Assembly: GCA_017628435.1 (NCBI GenBank)
Contig: JAGBZE010000112.1
Location: 1 to 5,760 of the forward strand
From: Akkermansia sp.
GTDB taxonomy: Bacteria > Verrucomicrobiota > Verrucomicrobiia > Verrucomicrobiales > Akkermansiaceae
Direction: 5' to 3'
Length of the DNA stretch: 5,760 nt
Positions within the stretch are counted from its first letter, which is position 1, and the number at the start of each line of letters is the position of its first letter. The position numbers and the translations under genes were made by a program. The notes under the pieces were generated by a model. That model was not told the DNA's origin and searched no databases. It was given only the letters and a program-made list of their open reading frames with translations. Positions 1 through 5,526 of this stretch are shown here, piece after piece.

Positions 1-58
1 GGAAGCGGTGAAACCCGCTCACGGCATCCTCCGCCACGCAGAGTATGCTGTGGTTCAC
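1..58 (-). CDS. Possible 5' end of a further operon gene, cut by the window edge
   Basis: A GTG at 56-58 on the minus strand opens a frame with no stop to the window edge. It would encode MNHSILCVAEDAVSGFHRF and onward. It lies 26 bases after the ispE stop, a gap like those between the genes before it, so it could be the next gene of the unit. Nineteen codons are too few to identify a family. The only support is position, the open frame and the lack of any visible terminator after ispE; the true start could lie further left, outside the window. Confidence 0.25.
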   Translation of the reverse strand, partial: MNHSILCVAEDAVSGFHRF

Positions 59-84
59 CGGGTCGGCAGCGCTGGAAGGGAAGC

Positions 85-951
85 TCATTCGGCCTGCGGT
101 TGCGGGTTGACCATGCCGCAATGGGTGAAGAGGGTGGGGTCGAGCTCCACCTTGGCGCGGGCGGCGATTTCGGCAGCCTGTTCCGGTGTTTCGGTGAGGG
201 CGAAGACGGTGGAGCCGCTGCCGCTCATGAGGGCTGCGCGGGTGCCGGGCTGCTCCAGCAGCCAGTGCTTCATGTGGGCCAGCACGGGGAACTTGGCGAA
301 CACCGGGCGCTCCAGGTCGTTCACCAGGGTGATGGAGTCCACCTTCTGCGGGCCGTAGTTGATGCCTTTGAGTCTGCGGCTGCAGGTGAGCCCCTTGTAG
401 GCAGTGGGGGTGCTCACGCCGAAGGCGGGTTTCAGCAGCACGATGGGGCTGCTCCAGCCGGCGAGTTCCGGCACGGGGGTCACAATCTCACCACGGCCCT
501 TGCAGCGGCAGATGGTAGGGGTGAGGAAATAGGGCACATCGCTGCCCAGGGTGGCGGCCATGGTGCTGAGTTCCTCCAGGTCATAATTAGTGCCCAGAAT
601 CTGGTTGAGAGCGAGCAGGGTGATAGCGGCATCACTGCTGCCGCCGCCGAGACCGGCGCCGTGGGGAGTGGCCTTGGTGAGGGTGATATGCTGCTTTGCC
701 TTGCGGCCGTATGCCTTTTCAAACTCACGCACAGCTTTGAATACCAGGTTGCTTTCATCGGTAGGCACGCCCGGGGTATCACACACCAGGGTGGTGGTGC
801 GGGAGTTGCGGAATGCCAGCGTGTCGTACAGGTCGATGGGGGCCATCAGGATGTCGACATTGTGGAAACCGTCCTCGCGCACCTTGGTCTGCACGCGCAG
901 GGAGAGGTTAATCTTGGCAGGTGCCTTGTATGTGGAAATGGTGGGCGGCAT
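85..951 (-). CDS. ispE: 4-diphosphocytidyl-2-C-methyl-D-erythritol kinase (IspE)
   Basis: This cytoplasmic GHMP-family kinase phosphorylates the 2-hydroxyl of CDP-methylerythritol with ATP, a middle step of the MEP (non-mevalonate) isoprenoid pathway. The product is 288 residues, the usual IspE length. The N-terminal PAKINLSL (residues 11-18) carries the conserved lysine K13. The glycine-rich ATP loop PHGAGLGGGSSDAA is at 96-109. LGSDVP at 135-140 supplies the likely catalytic Asp138. The C-terminal GHMP motif MSGSGST is at 242-248. I chose the ATG at 951 because the protein then begins a few residues before the conserved core. The same frame stays open back to 1266, but that extension runs through the division gene upstream and has no IspE character. 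No Shine-Dalgarno is visible. It is the last complete gene of the unit, 25 bases after the FtsB-like gene. Confidence 0.95.
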   Translation of the reverse strand: MPPTISTYKAPAKINLSLRVQTKVREDGFHNVDILMAPIDLYDTLAFRNSRTTTLVCDTPGVPTDESNLVFKAVREFEKAYGRKAKQHITLTKATPHGAGLGGGSSDAAITLLALNQILGTNYDLEELSTMAATLGSDVPYFLTPTICRCKGRGEIVTPVPELAGWSSPIVLLKPAFGVSTPTAYKGLTCSRRLKGINYGPQKVDSITLVNDLERPVFAKFPVLAHMKHWLLEQPGTRAALMSGSGSTVFALTETPEQAAEIAARAKVELDPTLFTHCGMVNPQPQAE

Positions 952-976
952 GTGTGTGGGTGGGTAAAAGTGGGGG

Positions 977-1399
977 TTAATCGCGGCGGGCTTTTTGGCG
1001 TGGCTGGCGTTTCTTGCGGGCCTCCTCCTCCATGTGTTTGAGTTCCTCCGCCGTGGGGCGGCGGATAATGACTTCGCCCTCCTTGGCCTGGTTGGCACGG
1101 TCGCGAGCCATTTGTTCAAAGTATTCGGGGTCCGACATCCAGAGGAATTTGTTATAAGCTTCGGCCTCCATAGCTTTGGCTCGGGTGAGGCGCTCCTGGG
1201 CTCGGGTTCGTTCCTGTTCCAGGGTGTGCAATTCCAGAATAGGGTTGAGCAGCAGCATAGATGCAATGACTGCTACCAGCGCCAGGAAGATGACACCGGT
1301 GACCTTAATCATGCCGCGTATACCCCGCGAGCGGAGGTCACGTTGCTGTTCAAGTTCAGCAAGTGTGGGGATTCGGCGGTTGAAAAAGGGCAGATTCAT
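977..1399 (-). CDS. FtsB/DivIC-like septum formation initiator protein
   Basis: This is a 140-residue bitopic membrane protein. A basic cytoplasmic N-terminus (about 1-30) is followed by one hydrophobic helix (about 31-53), a charged heptad-like stretch typical of a coiled coil (about 55-82), and a short conserved tail. The tail, DPEYFEQMARDRANQAKEGEV (90-110), matches the FtsB/DivIC pattern in which a Tyr-x-x-Glu-x-x-Ala-Arg element precedes a Gly-Glu. In characterised bacteria such proteins bind FtsL and FtsQ/DivIB in the divisome and help activate septal peptidoglycan synthesis. A strongly basic tail, rich in Lys and Arg after about residue 118, extends beyond the usual FtsB length of roughly 100. 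It sits 17 bases after the methyltransferase-like gene and 25 before ispE. The family is fairly secure, but FtsB and DivIC cannot be told apart from sequence alone. Confidence 0.82.
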   Translation of the reverse strand: MNLPFFNRRIPTLAELEQQRDLRSRGIRGMIKVTGVIFLALVAVIASMLLLNPILELHTLEQERTRAQERLTRAKAMEAEAYNKFLWMSDPEYFEQMARDRANQAKEGEVIIRRPTAEELKHMEEEARKKRQPRQKARRD

Positions 1400-1416
1400 G
1401 ACCAGGGATGGGGAAA

Positions 1417-2085
1417 TCAGCGTTCAGCGAAGGGAACAAAGCGTCCACGGCGGGCCAGTACCAGGGTGTGCATGCGTATCTGCTTCCCCTTTGCGGAGGC
1501 CGGCACCACGGTGGTGCTCACCTCGAACCCGGCGCGGCGCAGGGTGGCCTCCAGGCGTTTGTCTGCCTTGGAAAGGTTGATAGCCAGCAGGCTGCCACCC
1601 TTCAGGGCATTGAAATAGGCCTGGGCATCGCCCAGTGTCATTTCACAGCGGGCGTGGGCGTGGCGCAGCAAAATGGCATGCAGGGAACCGGTGCGCTTGC
1701 GGCACAGCTCAGCAGCGCTGGCGGGTTCGGTGGAAACGCGCTTGTCTTCCCACAGGGCCTTGTGCTCGCCGAACTCGCGGTTCCATTTCACGATGTCGGG
1801 GATGGGTTCGGCCACGATGAAGCGGGCTTTTTCCTTGTTAAGGCATTCCATGGCCTTGGCCAGGCCGTAGCCCAGACCCAGACCGGCAATCATGACGCAG
1901 GGCTGCCCGGCGCGGGTGATGGGCGAGGTGGCCAGCTCTGCCATGGCTTCCTCACTGCCGTAGGTGAAGGAATTGGCGCAGGGCATGCCGTCCAGCTGCA
2001 GGGTGAGCACGCCATCGCGCTCCCAGAGCTCCCACACGGAGCCGTTTTCAAGTGTTTTCTCTCCCAGTTTGGTAAGTGGTTTCAT
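1417..2085 (-). CDS. Spermidine-synthase-like protein with a class I SAM-methyltransferase fold
   Basis: This 222-residue protein has a Rossmann SAM-binding core. Motif I is VMIAGLGLGYGLAKAM (64-79), with G68, G70 and G72. The second strand ends in an acidic residue within FIVAEPIPDIVKWN (E93), the usual ligand of the SAM ribose. An upstream TYGSEEAMAELA (41-52) resembles the region before the core in spermidine-synthase-like proteins. The fourth strand, HAILLRHAHARCEM, is followed by a basic stretch where these proteins normally carry an acidic DxDN-type loop. The protein is also shorter than true spermidine synthases, at about 280 residues. I therefore call only the fold and not an aminopropyltransferase activity; substrate unknown. 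The ATG at 2085 is 15 bases after the exonuclease stop and is the only sensible start. No Shine-Dalgarno is visible. Confidence 0.72.
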   Translation of the reverse strand: MKPLTKLGEKTLENGSVWELWERDGVLTLQLDGMPCANSFTYGSEEAMAELATSPITRAGQPCVMIAGLGLGYGLAKAMECLNKEKARFIVAEPIPDIVKWNREFGEHKALWEDKRVSTEPASAAELCRKRTGSLHAILLRHAHARCEMTLGDAQAYFNALKGGSLLAINLSKADKRLEATLRRAGFEVSTTVVPASAKGKQIRMHTLVLARRGRFVPFAER

Positions 2086-2100
2086 GAGTTACGTATTATT

Positions 2101-2859
2101 TTAATTCAAGGTGATGGAAACCGGACAGTGGTCTGACCCGGTGATGTCTGCGTGAATCTCGGCGCTCTGCACGCGCGGCAGCAGCCCCTCGGATACACAG
2201 AAGTAGTCGATACGCCAGCCCACGTTCCGGGCGCGTGCGCCGCCCCGGAAGCTCCACCAGGAGTATGCATCGCGGGCATCCGGGTGCAGGCGGCGGAAGG
2301 TATCTGCAAAACCGGCCTGCAGCAGGGTGGTGAACCCGGCGCGCTCCTCATCGGAGAAGCCGGCGGAGAAGTGGTTGGCAGCGGGGCGGGCGAGGTCGAT
2401 TTCCTCGTGCGCCACGTTCAGGTCACCGCAGAAGATTACGGGCTTTTTCTCAGCCAGTCCGGCCACATAGGCGCGGAAGGCGGCATCCCATTCCTGGCGG
2501 TAGGGCAGGCGGGCCAGTTCGTTCTGGGAATTGGGCGTATAGCAGTTCACCAGGTAGAATTCCTCGAACTCCATGGTGGCCACGCGGCCCTCGGTATCAT
2601 GCTCCGGGCAGCCGATGCCGGTGCTGGTGGAGAGCGGCTCCACGCGGGAAAGGATGAGTACCCCGGAGTATCCCGGTTTCTGCGCCGGGTTCCACAGGGA
2701 GTACGGCCAGCTGGCGAGCCACAGGTCGCTTACCTGCTCCGGGCGGGCTTTCACTTCCTGAAAGCAGAGAATATCTGCCGCCAGGGCGTCCATTTTCTCA
2801 GGAAGCCCCTTGCCCAGGGTGGCGCGGATGCCGTTTACATTCCAGCTGACGATTTTCAT
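2101..2859 (-). CDS. exoA: Exodeoxyribonuclease III / AP endonuclease (ExoA/Xth family)
   Basis: This metal-dependent base-excision repair enzyme incises DNA at abasic sites and clears blocked 3' ends. At 252 residues it matches the ExoA/Xth length (about 250-270). The family hallmarks appear in order: WNVNGIRA with N7, CFQEVKA with the metal ligand E35, YTPNSQ with Y107, CGDLNVAH with D146 and N148, WRIDYF with D218, and the terminal GSDHCPV with the D243-H244 pair. All expected catalytic residues are present, so the enzyme should be active. The exoA symbol follows the Gram-positive-type naming; xth would be equally acceptable. The start at 2859 gives the canonical MKIVSWNVNG N-terminus. The gene begins 3 bases after the RNase III-domain gene's stop, which suggests coupled translation. 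Confidence 0.95.
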   Translation of the reverse strand: MKIVSWNVNGIRATLGKGLPEKMDALAADILCFQEVKARPEQVSDLWLASWPYSLWNPAQKPGYSGVLILSRVEPLSTSTGIGCPEHDTEGRVATMEFEEFYLVNCYTPNSQNELARLPYRQEWDAAFRAYVAGLAEKKPVIFCGDLNVAHEEIDLARPAANHFSAGFSDEERAGFTTLLQAGFADTFRRLHPDARDAYSWWSFRGGARARNVGWRIDYFCVSEGLLPRVQSAEIHADITGSDHCPVSITLN

Positions 2860-2862
2860 AGC

Positions 2863-3180
2863 TTATTTGCGGTGGTGGGGGTGAATGGAGCGCAGCTTGT
2901 GCAGTCGCTGCTCCATGCGGGGGCGCAGGTTCTCCTCAATCCAGGCATTGGCAGCGGCCAGCCCCTCGGCTTTGTAGATGCGGCCAATCTGAGCCTCCAC
3001 GCCGGTGGCGTTGCCGGTGAGGCGCAGGAAATTATTGCTGGTGAACTCAATGAAGAGCGCACCATCGATTTCTCCCTTGAATGAGAGAATCCACTCGCGC
3101 ACATAGAGCGCCAGCACGGCATCACCCACCCAGGCCTGGGCGCGTGCTACGGGGTCTTGGTCAGGATTTAAGGTCGGCAT
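2863..3180 (-). CDS. Compact RNase III-domain protein, Mini-RNase III-like
   Basis: A small RNase III-fold protein of 105 residues. The signature WVGDAVLALYVREWIL (17-32) corresponds to the first catalytic helix and provides Asp20. ATGVEAQIGRIY (58-69) corresponds to the second catalytic motif and provides Glu62. Both resemble Mini-III (MrnC) more than full RNase III, and there is no double-stranded RNA-binding domain. MrnC of Bacillus matures 23S rRNA termini; a similar role here is only inference. The two motifs are about 42 residues apart, roughly half the MrnC spacing, so the domain looks internally shortened. I chose the ATG at 3180; the frame is open to 3252, but that extension is Pro/Arg-rich and overlaps more of the lipoprotein gene. 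The chosen start overlaps the lipoprotein gene by 20 bases. Confidence 0.75.
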   Translation of the reverse strand: MPTLNPDQDPVARAQAWVGDAVLALYVREWILSFKGEIDGALFIEFTSNNFLRLTGNATGVEAQIGRIYKAEGLAAANAWIEENLRPRMEQRLHKLRSIHPHHRK

Positions 3181-3760
3181 GTTGGTATTTGGTTCGGGGT
3201 GCAGGAGTGGCCGGTGTGGGCACCGCGGTGTTTCCGGCGTAATCCAGCTCAACGCAGATGCTGCTGTGGGGAAGGGTGGTATCGGTGTGAATGAGGAGGA
3301 ATCGGCGGCCTATCTGCTGGTTGGTCAGCTGCAGCAGGATGACGCGTTCATCCACCGAATAATGCGGGCGGCCGGTCAGCAGCTCCTGCAGGTGGGTGCG
3401 CAGCCGCGCGGCGCCGGGGGTGCGGCGGCTGTTGGGCTGCTCCTGCTCCCGGCATGTCCACAGGCGCGGGCTCAGGCGGTCATCCCGTTCCATGAGGTCA
3501 AGCGTCTGTCGCAGGGTGTTCACGTTGCTGGCCTGCACGTGGATGTGCTGCGTGCTCTGTGCGGGCACGCTGGCCTCCATGGCTGCACTGGGGCCGATGA
3601 TAATCCAGTCTCCCGGCTCCAGTTCATCGAGATGGTCCTCCACCTCATCACGCAGGTCGATGAGCGCCTGGGTGCGAGGGTCAGAATGGCTGCAGCTAGC
3701 CACCAGAAGGGGCAGGGCTGCAGCCAGACAGAAAATGATGCTGTTGTATAATTTCCGCAT
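3161..3760 (-). CDS. Predicted lipoprotein of unknown function
   Basis: A 199-residue protein with a lipoprotein signal peptide: MRKLYN, a hydrophobic stretch (about 7-20), then the lipobox V-A-S with Cys23 as the lipidated residue. The mature part starts SHSDP, so it lacks an Asp directly after the cysteine. It is charged and mostly hydrophilic, with an acidic helical stretch (about residues 29-51) and a Pro/Thr-rich C-terminus (NTAVPTPATPAP). I recognise no domain. Orientation suggests attachment to a membrane on the periplasmic side. I chose the ATG at 3760 because it starts the signal peptide exactly and lies 10 bases after the nuoC stop. The same frame extends to 3883, but that part is Arg/Pro-rich and lies inside nuoC. 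Its 3' end overlaps the RNase III-domain gene by 20 bases. No link to complex I can be shown beyond position. Confidence 0.8.
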   Translation of the reverse strand: MRKLYNSIIFCLAAALPLLVASCSHSDPRTQALIDLRDEVEDHLDELEPGDWIIIGPSAAMEASVPAQSTQHIHVQASNVNTLRQTLDLMERDDRLSPRLWTCREQEQPNSRRTPGAARLRTHLQELLTGRPHYSVDERVILLQLTNQQIGRRFLLIHTDTTLPHSSICVELDYAGNTAVPTPATPAPRTKYQHADLKS

Positions 3761-3770
3761 GGGGGCGGTA

Positions 3771-4352
3771 TCAGCCGCGGGAGCGCGGCTCGCGTTCAGC
3801 GGCGGTCTTGACACCCGGCGTCGTGATGAACGGCGCGCCACCCGTGGGAGCTTTCTGGGTAAAGGCCACACCGGCCTGTTCAAAATCCTTGCCGGCTACG
3901 GGGAAGTCCTTGCGCAGCGGGTGGTAGGGGTAGCCCTCCCACATCATGATGCGGCGCAGATCCGGGTGCCCGGCGAATTCGATGCCCATCAGGTCGTACT
4001 GCTCACGCTCCAGCCAGTTGGCAGAGCGCCACACCGGCACCATGCTCGGCACGGTGTTCTCGGCCTCGCTCACGGGGGTGCGAACCAGCAGGTTGGCGCC
4101 GGTCTCGGCCTGGGTGATGGTGTAGTTGACCTCGAAACGCGGCTCCTGGCCCAGGTTGTCCACGGAGGATACGCACACAAGCATATCAAACCCGCAGGCG
4201 TCCTTGGCGTAGCGCATGGCCTGGGTGAGAATCTCCGGGGCGATGGTCAGGGTGATATCACCGCGGAATTCCTTAGCGGTAATCCGCGGGAAACGAGCGC
4301 AGATCTTATCAGCGGCGGCCTTCTGAAGTTCGGAAAGGGTGGGGGCGGACAT
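3771..4352 (-). CDS. nuoC: NADH-quinone oxidoreductase subunit C (NuoC)
   Basis: Subunit C (30 kDa type) of respiratory complex I, part of the peripheral arm near the quinone site; it carries no cofactor. The product is 193 residues and is a stand-alone NuoC, not the NuoCD fusion of E. coli. The family signature is intact: LEREQYDLMGIEFAGHPDLR (114-133), continuing into RRI, followed by PLRKDFP (145-151). The last 40 or so residues form a low-complexity Gly/Pro/Ala-rich tail beyond the conserved core. The ATG at 4352 is 18 bases after the nuoB stop and leads straight into a normal N-terminus. nuoD, the usual next gene, is absent and a lipoprotein gene follows instead. No Shine-Dalgarno is visible upstream. 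Confidence 0.95.
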   Translation of the reverse strand: MSAPTLSELQKAAADKICARFPRITAKEFRGDITLTIAPEILTQAMRYAKDACGFDMLVCVSSVDNLGQEPRFEVNYTITQAETGANLLVRTPVSEAENTVPSMVPVWRSANWLEREQYDLMGIEFAGHPDLRRIMMWEGYPYHPLRKDFPVAGKDFEQAGVAFTQKAPTGGAPFITTPGVKTAAEREPRSRG

Positions 4353-4370
4353 GGTATCGGAAAATAAGGG

Positions 4371-4958
4371 TTAGTCCTGCGTGATGATGCCGGCGGGGAT
4401 AGTGTGAGCATTCTGAGCCTGGCGCAGATCATGCTCCTTGAAGAAGCCCTTGAGCGGGTGGTCTGTGGCCATAATCTTGTCCTGCAGCGTGATAAGACCC
4501 TGCAGCAGGGCCTCCGGGCGGGGAGGACAGCCGGAGATGTACACGTCCACGGGCACAATCTTATCCACACCCTGCAACACGGAGTAGCTGCGGAACATGC
4601 CGCCGGTGCAGGCGCAGGCGCCACAGGCGATGCACCACTTCGGGGCGGGCATCTGGTCCCAGATGCGGCGCACCAGGGCAGCCATCTTGTAGGTAATGGT
4701 GCCGCAGATGAACATGAAGTCGGCCTGGCGCGGTGCGTAGCGGTTCACCTCAGCACCGAAACGGGAAATATCGTAACGGGAGCAGGAAGCCGCCATGTAT
4801 TCAATGGCGCAGCAGGAGGTGCCCATGGGCATCGGCCACATGGAGTATTTGTGCATCCAGTTGATAGCAGCCTCGACCGTGGTGTAGACGAAACCACCGT
4901 CTGCATCCGGGTCACACATGAAATTTGTCTCGAGTTCCTGAAGGTTATCGCTAGCCAT
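4371..4958 (-). CDS. nuoB: NADH-quinone oxidoreductase subunit B (NuoB)
   Basis: Subunit B of complex I, which holds the terminal [4Fe-4S] cluster N2 that passes electrons to quinone. The product has 195 residues. Cluster ligands are all visible: the adjacent pair C49-C50 in GTSCCAIEYM, C115 in CGACACTGG, and C144 in SGCPPRPEA. The 65- and 29-residue spacings equal those I recall for the Thermus subunit. Extra cysteines surround C115 (C109, C112, C117), and there is another at C59. The ATG at 4958 gives MASDNLQELE; the frame is open to 5201, but an upstream ATG at 5003 would overlap the likely -10 box and adds residues with no NuoB character. It is the first gene of the unit, and nuoA is not upstream. 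Confidence 0.95.
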   Translation of the reverse strand: MASDNLQELETNFMCDPDADGGFVYTTVEAAINWMHKYSMWPMPMGTSCCAIEYMAASCSRYDISRFGAEVNRYAPRQADFMFICGTITYKMAALVRRIWDQMPAPKWCIACGACACTGGMFRSYSVLQGVDKIVPVDVYISGCPPRPEALLQGLITLQDKIMATDHPLKGFFKEHDLRQAQNAHTIPAGIITQD

Positions 4959-4998
4959 AATGGTACGGGCAGGGGTATAGCGCTGCCCTGCTCGCACT

Positions 4999-5026
4999 AG
5001 CATACCGCATTTTGACTGAAAGGCAA
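4999..5026 (-). promoter_or_regulatory. Candidate sigma-70-type promoter for the nuoB-ispE unit
   Basis: On the minus strand, TTGCCT (5026-5021) and TATGCT (5004-4999) are separated by 16 bases, and each matches 4 of 6 consensus positions. Transcription would start near 4992, leaving a leader of roughly 35 bases before the nuoB ATG. It is the best match in the only long gap upstream of the unit. The match is moderate, and the sigma factor's preference in this organism is assumed. Confidence 0.5.
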
Positions 5027-5033
5027 GCCAAAT

Positions 5034-5219
5034 TTGGATTGCCAGGACCAAAATCGGTGCTCTATCGAGAGTAAATCTGTTTTTGTCAGCGAACGTGGCT
5101 TGACTTCTGTGCAGTGGACGGAGTATAGTGAACATACGAAACGCTACATCTACCGCGGCTACTTGCAGATTGCCTGCATCGACCTCACTCGAATCCACCA
5201 TCCGTTTGGTAAAAAATGA
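5034..5219 (+). pseudogene. Probable RHS-repeat protein remnant
   Basis: This plus-strand frame, open from a TTG at 5034 to a TGA at 5217-5219, encodes 61 residues. The distinctive part is RYIYRGYLQIACIDLTR followed by IHHP (about 5142-5204). From memory this matches a segment of the core of RHS-repeat proteins of Akkermansia-type bacteria, where it normally continues for hundreds of residues in both directions. Here it breaks off after HHP with FGKK and a stop, and upstream it runs into unrelated sequence next to the nuoB promoter. I infer a leftover fragment of a gene lost by recombination, not a working gene; the exact left edge is uncertain. Its TGA overlaps the ATG of the next frame as ATGA. 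A strong promoter-like sequence lies inside it. Confidence 0.45.
5100..5129 (+). promoter_or_regulatory. Near-consensus sigma-70-type promoter, plus strand
   Basis: TTGACT (5100-5105) and TATAGT (5124-5129) lie 18 bases apart, and each matches 5 of 6 consensus positions. It is the best promoter match I noticed in the gene-poor right-hand region. Transcription would start near 5136 and read through the RHS-like peptide into the AT-rich frames starting at 5216. It is divergent from the nuoB promoter, with about 73 bases between the two -35 boxes. Confidence 0.5.
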
Positions 5220-5524
5220 AAAGAAAATTAATATTTTGCGTATCGTTGCTTTTAATGTGCACGTGTTTACACTTTCTCATTTTTGATGTAAAACATATAT
5301 CAAAAGATGAGTTAGTATACATAACGTTGACGGATTCAGAAAACTTTATAACCTACTGTGGAAGTTGTGATTTGTTTGATTATTACACATGCTTTCTGTT
5401 TAGATACAAGACAAATTCGTCTGAATGTACAATAAATCCTCGTAACAAATTTAAGTTTGATAATTTTAAGACTGAAAAGAAAGTTGTGTTCAATCCTGAT
5501 TTTTATTATTTTACAATAGAATAG
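5216..5524 (+). CDS. Hypothetical AT-rich protein with an N-terminal membrane or signal segment
   Basis: A 102-residue protein of no family I recognise. It starts MKRK, followed by a hydrophobic stretch to about residue 23 that would act as an uncleaved membrane anchor or signal peptide. The remaining residues are rich in Phe, Tyr, Lys and Asn, with five cysteines after the hydrophobic segment starts to fade (C48, C51, C59 and others nearby), possibly disulfide-forming outside the cytoplasm. GC is about 28% over 5221-5520, far below the neighbouring operon, which points to recent transfer. The ATG overlaps the stop of the RHS-like fragment by four bases, and the next frame starts two bases after this stop. 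There is no Shine-Dalgarno, only an A-run just before the ATG. Its position after an RHS remnant fits a cassette-type immunity or accessory protein, but no function is shown. Confidence 0.55.
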   Translation: MKRKLIFCVSLLLMCTCLHFLIFDVKHISKDELVYITLTDSENFITYCGSCDLFDYYTCFLFRYKTNSSECTINPRNKFKFDNFKTEKKVVFNPDFYYFTIE

Positions 5525-5526
5525 TG

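Noticed and set aside
1..84. A tRNA, terminator or small RNA after ispE
   Set aside because: I found no cloverleaf, no T-run and no strong stem there; a weak GTG-started partial frame is the only thing worth listing.
951..978. G/T-rich repeat-like stretch between the FtsB-like gene and ispE
   Set aside because: It is a short low-complexity spacer with no regular repeat unit and no stem.
100..1041. A 313-codon plus-strand open frame opposite ispE and the FtsB-like gene
   Set aside because: Its translation is Gly/Ala/His-rich without motifs, and the minus strand over the same bases encodes clear IspE. It is a GC-driven shadow.
952..1266. N-terminal extension of IspE back to 1266
   Set aside because: It overlaps the FtsB-like gene almost fully, is rich in Arg and Pro, and IspE homologues start near the PAKINL motif reached from the ATG at 951.
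2152..3084. A 310-codon plus-strand open frame opposite exoA
   Set aside because: The minus strand carries every exonuclease III catalytic motif; this frame has a shadow composition and no recognisable domain.
3396..4367. A 323-codon plus-strand open frame opposite the lipoprotein gene and nuoC
   Set aside because: It spans two well-supported opposite-strand genes and shows no domain or coding-like composition.
4959..5201. N-terminal extension of NuoB back to 5201 or to an ATG at 5003
   Set aside because: The added residues do not resemble NuoB and would cover the candidate promoter; the ATG at 4958 gives a normal N-terminus.
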